From assembly GCF_023050945.1 (NCBI RefSeq), contig NZ_JALKIM010000010.1, positions 20,486 to 84,485 of the forward strand: 64,000 nucleotides of DNA. The letters are read 5' to 3'. Made by a program: the position numbers and the translations under genes. This DNA is from Anaerobiospirillum sp. NML120448. GTDB taxonomy: Bacteria > Pseudomonadota > Gammaproteobacteria > Enterobacterales > Succinivibrionaceae. Positions 29,722 to 38,662 of this stretch are shown one piece after another; the stretch's first letter is position 1; every line of letters starts with the position of its first letter. The notes under the pieces were generated by a model. It saw only the letters and a list, made by a program, of their open reading frames with translations, did no database searches and had not been told where the DNA came from.

Positions 29722-30828
29722 ATGAATACTCAAGATCGCAAGGATACCATTCTTATTGTTGATGATATCGAGATGAATCGAGACATCCTCGATTTTATTT
29801 TCAATAAGGATTACCACACTCCACAATTTGCAAATGGCTTGGAAGCTTTTAACTATACAAAAGATCATGCCGACGAGATTGTGGCAGTATTGCTAGACAT
29901 TACCATGCCTGTAATGGATGGTTATGGCTATTTAGAAAAGATCCGTGAGCATAACCTTTTAAATGGTGTGCCTATTTTCATTATTACTGCTGAAGATCGT
30001 GATCAGCAATTAGAAGCTTTTGAGTATCGTGTTTCCGATATTATCTCAAAGCCTTTTACTCCTGCTTTCTTATTAAAGCGTGTTACTTCTCAAATTGAGC
30101 TTTATAAGATTCACCGCTCTTTAGAGTATAAGAATCTCTTACAAGAGCGTGAAATTGCTCGTAAGAACAAAGAATTTTCTGAAATTAACGTAAAAGTTAT
30201 TTCAACCTTAGCCTTGGCTATTGAGTTTAGATCTGGAGAAACAGGCAAGCACGTCTTATCCATTCGCAACATTACTTATCGCCTCTTACATAAGCTAAGA
30301 GAGTTGCAATTCCATGAGTGTGCTTTCATGTCTGATGAGGATATTAACAATATTGCTTATGCCGCTATCTTGCACGATATTGGTAAGATTGCTATTCCAG
30401 ATGCTATTTTAAATAAGCCTGGTCGCTTAACTAAAGAAGAGTTTGATGTTATCAAGACTCACACAGTACGTGGTGCTGAGTTAATTGAAAAGATTGGTAT
30501 CAACACCTCAGACATTCTTAAGTATGCCTACGATATTTGCCTCCATCACCATGAGCGCTATGACGGCAGGGGTTATCCTGAGGGCAAGAAAGGCGATGAG
30601 CTAAGCATTTGTAGCCAAGTAGTGGGTATTGCTGACGTTTACGATGCTCTTACTCAAGAGCGTTGCTACAAAAAGGCTTTTTCCCATGAAGTAGCTTTAG
30701 AGATGATTTGCACCAATCAGTGCGGCTTCTTTAATCCAGAATTAGTCGATGTCTTTAAGCGTGTTATTGGCGATATTATTAAAGATGATGCCCATCATCT
30801 CGATATCCCATCTTTAGTTAGCATGTAA
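29722..30828 (+). CDS. Response regulator with HD-GYP c-di-GMP phosphodiesterase domain
   Basis: A 368-aa cytosolic RpfG-like protein. The receiver domain (residues ~1-125) has the acidic pair in ILIVDDIEMN, phospho-Asp at 59 (LLDITMPVMDG) and a conserved Lys in ISKPF. The HD-GYP domain (~165-350) has the metal-binding HDIGKIAIPD, then HHHERYDGRGYPEG and ADVYDALTQ. Such proteins hydrolyse cyclic di-GMP and so favour motility over attachment. The ATG at 29722 follows GGAGGGG; a GTG one codon before overlaps that site. It is the last gene of the phosphorelay group and has its own terminator. Confidence 0.92.
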   Translation: MNTQDRKDTILIVDDIEMNRDILDFIFNKDYHTPQFANGLEAFNYTKDHADEIVAVLLDITMPVMDGYGYLEKIREHNLLNGVPIFIITAEDRDQQLEAFEYRVSDIISKPFTPAFLLKRVTSQIELYKIHRSLEYKNLLQEREIARKNKEFSEINVKVISTLALAIEFRSGETGKHVLSIRNITYRLLHKLRELQFHECAFMSDEDINNIAYAAILHDIGKIAIPDAILNKPGRLTKEEFDVIKTHTVRGAELIEKIGINTSDILKYAYDICLHHHERYDGRGYPEGKKGDELSICSQVVGIADVYDALTQERCYKKAFSHEVALEMICTNQCGFFNPELVDVFKRVIGDIIKDDAHHLDIPSLVSM

Positions 30829-30893
30829 GAGACATATTAATCTAAGCTTGCTAAGCATTCTCGACCATCAATGAGCAAGCTAGTATTCCCACA

Positions 30894-30940
30894 AAGCCAA
30901 GATTAAGCTTTCCAGAGCCTACATCTTGGCTTTTAATTTA
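30894..30940 (+). terminator. Terminator after the HD-GYP regulator
   Basis: AAGCCAAGAT (30894-30903) and ATCTTGGCTT (30923-30932) form a 10-bp stem followed by TTAATTTA. Confidence 0.75.
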
Positions 30941-31111
30941 TTCCCCTCTCACCCCATCGCCCAAGCCTAGAGCAGCGCCCTGACCCAAGGCTCAGGCTCC
31001 TGTGCCCAGCCCCAGGCTAAGCTCCAGGCCTTAGAGCCTAGAGCAGCGCCCTGCTTAGTACCCATACCTATGCGCCCAGAGCCAATAACCACCAGAGCAG
31101 TTAAGAACTGA

Positions 31112-31172
31112 CGAAAATGGGTTAACCTTGATACGCAGGAACCACATGGGCTTGCCCATGGGAGTTGGTCAG
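31112..31172. repeat. Dispersed 61-bp repeat, copy A
   Basis: Matches 57903-57963 at 57 of 61 positions with no gaps. Both copies contain CCTTGATACGCAGGAACC and the hairpin ATGGGCTTGCCCAT. It is intergenic in both places. I do not recognise it; it could be a small RNA, a mobile-element remnant or a protein-binding repeat. Confidence 0.8.
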
Positions 31173-31668
31173 CACACTACTAAACATCCCTATTCCTTGC
31201 TACCAGTTCACAATATCTGGCCCCCCTATTTATTCTTTGCACTTTGCACAATAGCCCATGCGCTAACCACTATGCTTAGTACATGGCGATTACCAAACAA
31301 CTCTCTAAAGTAGGCTTTAGCTTAGTGAAAAACTACTGCGATTTTGCGAAAAATATTGCCAGATCTGATCAAAATGAAATGTTTATGTTTGAATGCCGTC
31401 CATAATGGAACGCTTTGCCATCTAAATGAATATTTAGTACGTTTTTTCTAGCACTCTTAATATTAGGTTGTTAAAATAAGGCAGCTTTTTTTCCTAGTAG
31501 CATACTAGCAAACTAAGCCGACTATCTTCTTAGTCATAATTGCAGTGGGATGCGCTCTGAGCTAAGCCTTTACTGGTTTTTTAGGCTTTTAGTTTTATCT
31601 TTCTAAGCTAAAGGGCAAAGTGCGTCAAACCATATTTTTAGAAAACCACCTTTTGGGAGAAACGACAC

Positions 31669-32820
31669 ATGCGTTTCACACAAATTGCTGCCTACTGCAG
31701 CGGCCTTGCTTGTTTAGCTCTTGCGAGCGTTAGTTTTTCTGCTCAGGCCGATGATGGCGCTAAAAAAGTCAACATTTGGAACTGGAGTGATTATATTGCT
31801 GAGGATACCGTTAGCAATTTCTCACAAACAACAGGTCTTGATACTAACTATGTATTGTTTGACTCTAATGAATTAGTAGAAGCCCGCTTACTCTCTGGTA
31901 GCACAGGCTTTGATGCCATCATGATGACCTCTTATTATGTTCCTCGTCTAGCAGCTGCTGGTGCTTTGGAAAAAATTGATAAGAGCAAATTAACCCATTA
32001 CCAAGATCTCGATCCTAAGCGTATGGAGCTCTTAGCCACTGTTGATGCCAACAATGACTATGCAGTACCTTATACTGAGATTTCCCTTGGTATTGGTTAT
32101 AACACTAAAAAGATTGAAGAAATCTTTGGCCCAGGGACTAAGATTGATAGCTGGGAGTTCTTATTTGATAAGGACAATGCTGCTAAATTAAAGAAGTGCG
32201 GTATTGCTGTTCTTGACTCCCCTGTAGAGGTTATCTCTGCGGTACAACACTATTTAAAGAAAGATCCAGCTACTGAAAAGCGCAGCGAGTATGAACAAAC
32301 TCAAGAGTTATTAACTAACTTTGCTAAGAATGTAGCTTACTTCCACTCTAGCCGCTATATCAATGATTTAGCCTCTGGTGATATTTGTGTTGCCATTGGT
32401 TATTCTGGTGACATTCTCCAGGCAAACGATCGTGCTATAGCAGCTAAGCGTGATTACAATATTGAATATGTCTTTCCTAAAGAGGGCTCACTATTGTGGT
32501 TCGATTGCTGGATTATGCCAAAGAACGCATCTCATGCTGACAATGGCTTAAAGTGGATTGACTACTTATTAGACGGTAATGTAGCCAGCTCAGTTTCTAA
32601 TGAGATTCGCTATATCCTCCCTGTTAAGACAGCAATTGAAAAGTTAGATCCTTCTTTAGCATCTAACCCAAGCGTTAACTTAACCGAAGAAAAGCTTGAT
32701 ACTGCTTACTTCCCTAAGGCACCAAGTGCTCGTTTATCTAAGATCCATAATCAAATTTGGAACTCTATGAAGTTAAACTCCACCTCTCATGAAGAAGAGG
32801 AAGGCACTGGTTGGGAATAA
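31669..32820 (+). CDS. Periplasmic putrescine/spermidine-binding protein, PotF/PotD-like
   Basis: A 383-aa ABC-transporter solute-binding protein. The signal peptide ends near FSAQA (residue ~27). The mature N-terminus KKVNIWNWSDYIAEDTVSNF is the PotD/PotF hallmark, and YVPRLAAAGALEKID, VPYTEISLGIGYN and IAIGYSGDILQA follow; aromatic and acidic ligand positions fit polyamine binding. No permease or ATPase gene is adjacent, so it must work with components encoded elsewhere. speA/speB in this window make putrescine, a likely ligand. GGGAGA lies about nine bases before the ATG. A terminator follows. Confidence 0.88.
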   Translation: MRFTQIAAYCSGLACLALASVSFSAQADDGAKKVNIWNWSDYIAEDTVSNFSQTTGLDTNYVLFDSNELVEARLLSGSTGFDAIMMTSYYVPRLAAAGALEKIDKSKLTHYQDLDPKRMELLATVDANNDYAVPYTEISLGIGYNTKKIEEIFGPGTKIDSWEFLFDKDNAAKLKKCGIAVLDSPVEVISAVQHYLKKDPATEKRSEYEQTQELLTNFAKNVAYFHSSRYINDLASGDICVAIGYSGDILQANDRAIAAKRDYNIEYVFPKEGSLLWFDCWIMPKNASHADNGLKWIDYLLDGNVASSVSNEIRYILPVKTAIEKLDPSLASNPSVNLTEEKLDTAYFPKAPSARLSKIHNQIWNSMKLNSTSHEEEEGTGWE

Positions 32821-33297
32821 TAGGCTAACACACAACCAGTTTAGCTAAATTTCTTACAGACAAGGCAAAGAAAGTTTTTTCTTTGCCTTGTTGCTTTTGC
32901 CCCTACCACTACCATGTGCCTACCTTCCCTACCTCATTAGCAGTAAAAACTCAACCCTCAATCACCAGCTCACATTGATGTACTTTAATATCTAGTGTAG
33001 AGAACATTTCTCATATCTATGCTCATTACACAAACTGCTTATTTACAGCCTTTAACTAGATTTTAAAAAAAGTTAAACAATTGATTAGACCTGTCGTTAA
33101 AGTTTGCGTAAGCACAAAAAATTATCAACAAATGCTATTTAGAGTTTGGTTAGCTAAGTTAGCTTATGATCAACAATATATTTCTCTTTAGCATCTGTTT
33201 TCCTATCTAAATTTACTGAAATTAAACGTAGTTTTACTAATTTAATTAGTAGAACTTTGTTTTTTTTGTAGTTGTTAGAATTTTTTAGAGGTTTCCT
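32821..33297. other. Intergenic region upstream of flagellin
   Basis: 477 bp holding the terminator at 32861-32890 and the AT-rich flagellin leader. I found no convincing sigma-28 promoter; TAAAGTTT at 33100 resembles its -35 element but lacks a matching -10. Confidence 0.4.
32861..32890 (+). terminator. Terminator after the polyamine-binding protein
   Basis: CAAGGCAAAGAAA (32861-32873) and TTTCTTTGCCTTG (32878-32890) form a 13-bp stem, followed by TTGCTTTT. Confidence 0.85.
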
Positions 33298-34203
33298 ATG
33301 GCAGTTTACGTAAATACTAACGTATCCTCATTAAATGGCCGTCGTTACTTAAATAATGTACAAAATCAGTTGACTACTACCTACCAGAGACTAAGCTCTG
33401 GCATGCGCATTAACTCTGCAAAAGACGACGCTGCTGGCTTACAAATTGCCGACCGTTTAACCACCCAAATCAACGGCCTTAACCAAGGTAACCGTAATAC
33501 CAATGACGGTATCGCTTTAGCTCAGACTATGGAAGGTGCTCTTGATGAGACCACCAATATGCTTCAAAAGATCCGTACTTTAGCGGTTCAATCTGCCAAC
33601 GGCACCAACACTCAAGCTGATCGTGATGCATTGCAGCAAGAAGTAACCAGCCTTTCTATGGAAATTAATAGAATTGCTGAGCAAACTAAGTTTGGTGGTC
33701 AGCAGATTTTAGATGGTGCTGGTGTTGGCCTAATTGGTGCAGCTGGTTCTGTTGCATTCCAAGTGGGCGCTAATAAGGGTGATGAAATTGTTTTAGCAGG
33801 CTTCTCTGCTGGCTTTAAACTAAGCGGTATTGCAACTATTGCTGGCGTTGAAGGTACAGCAGCTAGTGAGTCTGGATGGTTTGATGATAATGGCACAAGC
33901 CGTTGGGGCGTTTCTAGTGCTGACTCAGCTAAAATGACTATCGCTAATATTGATAAGTTTATTGCTGCTGTTGATATGAAGCGCTCTGATTTAGGTGCTT
34001 TCCAGAACAGATTAGAGTCCTCTATCCGCAACCAGGCTAATGTTTCTGCTAACCAGGCTGATGCACGTTCACGTATTCGTGATGCTGACTTTGCTGAAGA
34101 GTCTGCTGCTTTAAGCCAGCAGTCCATTATCCAGCAGGCTGCTACTTCTATGTTAATGCAGGCTAACAGCCGTCCACAATTAGCTCTCTCTATGCTTGGC
34201 TAA
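33298..34203 (+). CDS. fliC: Flagellin
   Basis: A 301-aa flagellar filament subunit, exported through the flagellar secretion system. The conserved N-terminal D0/D1 region has [16 protein letters not shown] and [17 protein letters not shown]; the C-terminal D1/D0 region has [19 protein letters not shown] and ends [17 protein letters not shown]. Between them is a short variable segment (~residues 140-225), so this is a compact flagellin without a large outer D3 domain. GAGG lies seven bases before the ATG. No other flagellar gene is next to it, although an EAL-HDOD protein and an HD-GYP regulator are close. A terminator follows. Confidence 0.95.
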   Translation: MAVYVNTNVSSLNGRRYLNNVQNQLTTTYQRLSSGMRINSAKDDAAGLQIADRLTTQINGLNQGNRNTNDGIALAQTMEGALDETTNMLQKIRTLAVQSANGTNTQADRDALQQEVTSLSMEINRIAEQTKFGGQQILDGAGVGLIGAAGSVAFQVGANKGDEIVLAGFSAGFKLSGIATIAGVEGTAASESGWFDDNGTSRWGVSSADSAKMTIANIDKFIAAVDMKRSDLGAFQNRLESSIRNQANVSANQADARSRIRDADFAEESAALSQQSIIQQAATSMLMQANSRPQLALSMLG

Positions 34204-34506
34204 TTAGGTTGTTAATAGCTAAATATAAGGCTTAACTTTATACAGAAACAGGCTCTTACTTTTAATAGTTTGAGCCTGTTTTTCATATAGGCTATTACCA
34301 CGCTACAGAGCTGCTGCATTGCGGCAATGAGAGACTTTATTGATCTGCATTGGGCCTCTGTAAGCTTTGATGGGCTGCACTGCGGAACTACATTGCTCTA
34401 CGAAGCCCTGAGGGAGCAGCACAGCTGCGGCTTGCTGCTAAGCAAGCTGCAGCGGGGCGCTGTAGAGACTATTAAGGCCCGTTTAAGGGCCTTAATGGTA
34501 TGGTGT
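34204..34506. other. Convergent intergenic region
   Basis: 303 bp between the convergent flagellin and EAL-HDOD genes. It has the flagellin terminator and a second hairpin, ATTAAGGCCC (34471-34480) with GGGCCTTAAT (34487-34496), which may end the opposite transcript although no T-run follows. Positions 34305-34460 are GCTGC/TGCAC rich. No gene seen. Confidence 0.45.
34246..34285 (+). terminator. Flagellin terminator
   Basis: AAACAGGCTC (34246-34255) and GAGCCTGTTT (34272-34281) form a 10-bp stem followed by T-rich sequence. Confidence 0.85.
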
Positions 34507-35835
34507 TTAGCGGACAATTTTCATGGAGACTAGGTAATCCATGGCTTTGACTGCGGCTTGTTCGTGTAAGTAAATTAAGCGCAGGTCGTTAAGCTTGTAC
34601 TTTTGAGCAACACCACGAATGTTTTGGAAGTGCAGCATATCGATGCTATCGCCAAGAATAATTAAATCTTGTAGCACACGTAAAAAGCGGCAACGAGGCT
34701 TAATTAAATCTTGAGTAATCTTAAAGACCTTATCAGGACGATGCACAATCATGGCATCTAAGCCGTGGAAAATAACAAACTCAAAGATTAAATCACGGCA
34801 AGGAGCAAAGTAAGGATAAACCTTACATACAGACTCAATAAAAATAGCCTTAGTGATCAAGCGCTTAAAATAATCTAAGAGCTGATCGCCATTTAAATTA
34901 GTAGCACGATTGTAAAGATCATACTGAATAGCAGCGATTACTAATGCTATTAAGTTACGAGCCCCATGACCACCAAAGTGTTTAACAATATCCTCCATAG
35001 AGCGGAAGGAGAAGAACACAGTTGAATCAATGGCTTTAGCCAAAACGTTAAAGGTTTGCCACATCTTAAAGGAAGTGCGCAAGAGCATGTTAATTTGCTC
35101 AATATTTGGTTTAGGCGCGCACATAAAGCTCATGAGCAGACATAGTTGTCTTTGCTCTAAAAAGAGCTCTTTAGTAGTGGCATTATATGGTGGCTTAAGC
35201 AAGCATGGTGGCAGTGGATTAAAGTTACCACGACCAGTTACCAAGTGAGCGCCTAGTGAAAATGCTACTTTCATTTCTTTTTGTGTTTGCACATTAGAAA
35301 TGAGCATTTTTAAGCGAGGCTGAATCTGCTTTAAGCTTTGTACTGCAATAATGTCTTTGGCAATATTAGGGGAGTGCATATCCAGCACTACATAATCAAA
35401 GCGAGGAATTTGCTCCAACCACTTTTCCCTAATCAGAGTTTCTAAATCAGTGGCAAAGGACATACCAAAAGAGCTCATCTCACGCATTTGTTGGATGAGA
35501 GTTTGGTTTACAGGTTGATTAGATGGCAAGCGCACCAACATACGAGAGTAGTTGATGTCATGACGGAAATCTAGGAAAGCTGAAGAGAATTGGACGTTAA
35601 TCGAAACGCCAGCCTTTGGGCCTACGTACTTATCTAAATTAGCTTGTACCAGATAGCGCTTGAGCACCTCACCAGTATTAGCAGGTGTGATTCTAGTCTT
35701 ACGATCTTGAGTAACAAAGGAAAGATCATAATAGAATGCTTGGCTTTGAGAGTTCCAATATGGGACGGTACTCATCAGTATAGTAGTGACAGGATCAGGC
35801 TTTTTTACCTCTTCCTCTTGACTTGTATCAGACAC
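34507..35835 (-). CDS. Degenerate EAL plus HDOD signalling protein
   Basis: A 442-aa cytosolic protein with the YuxH-like EAL-HDOD layout. Residues ~20-220 follow the EAL fold (FDYVVLDMHSPNIAKD, then a GAHLVTG segment), but the Glu-Ala-Leu signature and most metal ligands of active c-di-GMP phosphodiesterases are missing; the start reads AFYYDLSF where QPIVDL-like sequence is usual. Residues ~240-400 resemble an HDOD domain. It is probably a c-di-GMP receptor or adaptor, not an enzyme, which is inference. It lies convergent with flagellin, suggesting a link to motility. Confidence 0.7.
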   Translation of the reverse strand: MSDTSQEEEVKKPDPVTTILMSTVPYWNSQSQAFYYDLSFVTQDRKTRITPANTGEVLKRYLVQANLDKYVGPKAGVSINVQFSSAFLDFRHDINYSRMLVRLPSNQPVNQTLIQQMREMSSFGMSFATDLETLIREKWLEQIPRFDYVVLDMHSPNIAKDIIAVQSLKQIQPRLKMLISNVQTQKEMKVAFSLGAHLVTGRGNFNPLPPCLLKPPYNATTKELFLEQRQLCLLMSFMCAPKPNIEQINMLLRTSFKMWQTFNVLAKAIDSTVFFSFRSMEDIVKHFGGHGARNLIALVIAAIQYDLYNRATNLNGDQLLDYFKRLITKAIFIESVCKVYPYFAPCRDLIFEFVIFHGLDAMIVHRPDKVFKITQDLIKPRCRFLRVLQDLIILGDSIDMLHFQNIRGVAQKYKLNDLRLIYLHEQAAVKAMDYLVSMKIVR

Positions 35836-36451
35836 CGTAGATCTCTCCTAGAATTGGAAATTGATTGCTGCTTCATAAACAACGCATACTCACTCATAAA
35901 ACCAACACTACTAATGGTCTTATGCTCTGACTATCTAATGATGCCACCAATGAAAAATGCGTAGCTTATAATCAAGCACTTGCTTGTGCTTGTTAGTTGG
36001 CCTGCCCAAACATTCCAACTCCATCCAAAGTAGGCATTAAAATAATGCCACAATAAAAGGCTCTCATCACTCGTTACAACTACCAGATAACTATGTATAG
36101 TTGGAATATCGATGAAAGTGACATAAATTACTAAAATTAACGGCCTTAGGTGCTTTAACTAAAGAGCTTAGCAAGAAAAAAAACTTAACTCTCGCCTAGA
36201 ATAATGACCACAATACTACTAGCAATCAATGTCTGGCTAACAAGTATAGCAAATTAGCATAGTTAAATACAAAGTTAGAAAAACATGTATTACAAATTAC
36301 TAAGCTTGCCAAAAAATAGGCACTAAAGAAGCTATGACTAGTTGTCTCATGGTTAAAAGCAATATCTAAGCCACAAAACCTTTTGTTAAAAAAATGATGC
36401 TTACTAATTTAATAGTAAGCACCATCTTTTAGTAGCAATTAGCCTTTTTGC
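35836..36451. other. Intergenic region
   Basis: 616 bp upstream of the EAL-HDOD gene and downstream of ndh. It holds the ndh terminator (36388-36421) and must include the EAL-HDOD promoter. Nothing else is seen. Confidence 0.4.
36388..36421 (-). terminator. ndh terminator
   Basis: TGCTTACTA (36398-36406) and TAGTAAGCA (36413-36421) form a 9-bp stem; on the minus strand T7 follows shortly after. Confidence 0.85.
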
Positions 36452-38359
36452 TTATTTCTTGGTTGCAGTTCTCTTAGAGCTCTTTACCTGCTTAAGAGAG
36501 GCTTTTTTCACATTAGTCTTAGCCTCAGCTGCGGCTACTTCGTTGTTGGCAACTATCACCTGGGTGGCAGATTTAGCAACTTTGGCAGCTTGGTCGTTAG
36601 CTTGGGCTTTAGCTAAAGTTTCTTGTACTCTTGAAGCGATAGCTTGTGCCTGAGCGGACTCTTGGGCTTGAGCTTGAGCGTCCTCTTGAGCTTTTTCTTG
36701 CTCTAAAGCTTGGGCCTGACCATCGGCCTTAGCTTGGGCTTGGGCCTGAGCCTGGGCGTTGGCCTGGGCTTGCTCTTGGCTCTTGGCGTTAGCCATGGCC
36801 TCTTGGACTTTTGAGGAGAGGGCTTGAGCTTGTTCTTGCTCTTGGGCCTGGGCTTTTTGTTGCTCTTGAGCACGGGCTAAGTCTTCTGCGGCAATTTCAT
36901 TAAGGAGACGCTCAGCCTTCTTAAGAGCATTACGTGCTAAATCGGCTTGGGCCTTTAAGGCAGCATCTTCATTGCTCTTCTTAAGAGCAGTATCAGTTAG
37001 ACGCTCAGCCTCAGCAGCCTGCTCTAATGATAATTCACCCCAGTGGCGCATAGAGATTTCATAATTACGCTCCAAAATAACTTTTGGATGCTTAACTGCA
37101 ATTAAAGTACGATTAGACTTATCGTAAGTAATATATGACCAAGCCCAATCAACTAAGGTAGAAATCTTATTCTTCACACCTAAGATAGACATAAGGTGCA
37201 CGCCCATCCATAAGAACCAAGCTACAAAGCCAGTTAAGTTCATACCAGCAATATCAGCTACAGCCTTATTTCTACCAATAGTAGCCATAGAGCCTAAATC
37301 ACGATACTCAAAAGGCTTTAATATTTGGCCATGCTCTTTACGTAAGAAGTTTTGGCCTAAGTTCTTACCCTGCTGGATAGCAGCCTGAGCCATTTGAGGG
37401 TGGCCTTTTGGATAAACATGGGTCTTCATGAGGGCACAGTCACCAACAGCAAAGACATTGTCTAAGCCCTCAACCTTGTTAAAGCGATCTACGATAAGAC
37501 GATTGCCAGGGCCATAGAACTTATCATCAATACCATTGATACGACGACCAGTTACACCACATACCCAAATAATAGTTTGAGACTTAAAGGAGCGACCATC
37601 ACGTAAGATAACTTCGTGTTGCTTATAGTCATGTACATAGGCCTTAAGCTGCACATCAACGCCCATTTGGGTTAAATACTTCAAGGCAGCAGCTGAGGCT
37701 GTTTCAGACATGGCAGGTAATAATCTACTACCACCTTGTACTAAGTGAATCTTAAATAAAGAAGTATCGAGATCTGGATAGTCTTGAGGCAACACGTGCT
37801 GACGCATTTCTGCTAAAGCACCTGCGATTTCTACACCAGTAGGGCCACCACCTACGATAACTACGTTTAGAAGCTCAGCACGCTCCTCAGGAGAGGAGGT
37901 GGTATTAGCACGCTCAAAAGTAGTAAGCAAAGCATTACGTAAACCTAAAGACTCGCTAATAGTCTTCATAGGCATAGATTCTTCTTGTAACTTTTGGTTA
38001 CCGAAGTAATTGGTAGTAGTACCAGTAGCAATAACTAAATAGTCATAGCTAAGCTTACCAATAGAGGTCTGGATATAGCGCTCTTTAGTATGAACTGAGC
38101 GTAATTCACACATTCTATAGAAGAAATTCTTAGAACCTGCAAACATCTTACGGAAAGGGAAGGCAATAGAGCTTACTTGTAAACCAGCAGTAGCAATTTG
38201 GTAAATTAAAGGAGGGAACTGATGGAAGTTGTTCTTATCAATCAGCACTACCTGGAACTCAGGATTTTTAACTAAAGTGGTACATAATTGTAAGCCACCA
38301 AAACCACCGCCAACTACTACAATTCGTTTAGCAGGAACATCAGGAATACGAAAACTCAT
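36452..38359 (-). CDS. ndh: Type II NADH dehydrogenase with Ala/Gln-rich tail
   Basis: A 635-aa flavoprotein oxidising NADH and reducing quinone at the inner membrane without proton pumping. The FAD motif RIVVVGGGFGGLQLC is at ~residues 12-26, the NADH motif VVIVGGGPTGVEIAGALAEM at ~165-185, and NVFAVGDCAL marks the second FAD contact. The C-terminal amphipathic membrane anchor is at ~380-420. Normal NDH-2 is ~430 aa; here ~190 more residues follow: a charged helix, then Ala/Gln repeats (AQAQAQAQAQ), ending in a Lys-rich segment (KSSKRTATKK). The tail's role is unknown; it resembles those in tau and UvrC of this window. A single-gene transcript with its own terminator. Confidence 0.9.
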   Translation of the reverse strand: MSFRIPDVPAKRIVVVGGGFGGLQLCTTLVKNPEFQVVLIDKNNFHQFPPLIYQIATAGLQVSSIAFPFRKMFAGSKNFFYRMCELRSVHTKERYIQTSIGKLSYDYLVIATGTTTNYFGNQKLQEESMPMKTISESLGLRNALLTTFERANTTSSPEERAELLNVVIVGGGPTGVEIAGALAEMRQHVLPQDYPDLDTSLFKIHLVQGGSRLLPAMSETASAAALKYLTQMGVDVQLKAYVHDYKQHEVILRDGRSFKSQTIIWVCGVTGRRINGIDDKFYGPGNRLIVDRFNKVEGLDNVFAVGDCALMKTHVYPKGHPQMAQAAIQQGKNLGQNFLRKEHGQILKPFEYRDLGSMATIGRNKAVADIAGMNLTGFVAWFLWMGVHLMSILGVKNKISTLVDWAWSYITYDKSNRTLIAVKHPKVILERNYEISMRHWGELSLEQAAEAERLTDTALKKSNEDAALKAQADLARNALKKAERLLNEIAAEDLARAQEQQKAQAQEQEQAQALSSKVQEAMANAKSQEQAQANAQAQAQAQAKADGQAQALEQEKAQEDAQAQAQESAQAQAIASRVQETLAKAQANDQAAKVAKSATQVIVANNEVAAAEAKTNVKKASLKQVKSSKRTATKK

Positions 38360-38662
38360 TAGCCAGACCTCATGAGCTAAGAGTATAGATCAATGATCTT
38401 TGCTCTCATTCATCTATGCTCTTAAGCATGAATAAAGGGACAGATTTAACGATAAAATTTTATTAAGTAGCTTTAATAAAAATATAAAGCACAATCTAAA
38501 TTAACTATAGATTGTGCCTCTTAACTATTTTAGCACTCTTTAGGCTTGCTATAGAGCCTAAAGCAACAATGTAATATTACAAAAAAAAACTAAAAACATT
38601 AATCAAACATGCAAAAACAACTCAACTATATCAATATGAGCCCCACTATTTATAAGTAAAAC
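38360..38662. other. Intergenic region between dnaX and ndh
   Basis: 303 bp with the dnaX terminator (38489-38517) and the ndh promoter region. No gene seen. Confidence 0.4.
38489..38517 (-). terminator. Terminator after the tau reading frame
   Basis: GCACAATCTA (38489-38498) and TAGATTGTGC (38508-38517) form a 10-bp stem followed on the minus strand by TTTATATTTTTAT. Confidence 0.8.

Larger units (their letters stand above)
30829..31668. other. Gene-free region with terminator and dispersed repeat
   Basis: 840 bp. It contains the terminator at 30894-30932, a CCCAGG/GCCCAG-rich tract (30960-31080), and copy A of a 61-bp dispersed repeat (31112-31172). A 61-codon ORF at 31128-31313 spans the repeat and is not convincing. 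The promoter of the binding-protein gene must lie near the end. Confidence 0.45.

Noticed and set aside
31128..31313. 61-codon ORF spanning the 61-bp dispersed repeat
   Set aside because: The other repeat copy lacks a matching extended frame, and there is no ribosome site.
33096..33140. Sigma-28 promoter for flagellin
   Set aside because: TAAAGTTT resembles the -35, but no GCCGATAA-like -10 lies at the right distance.
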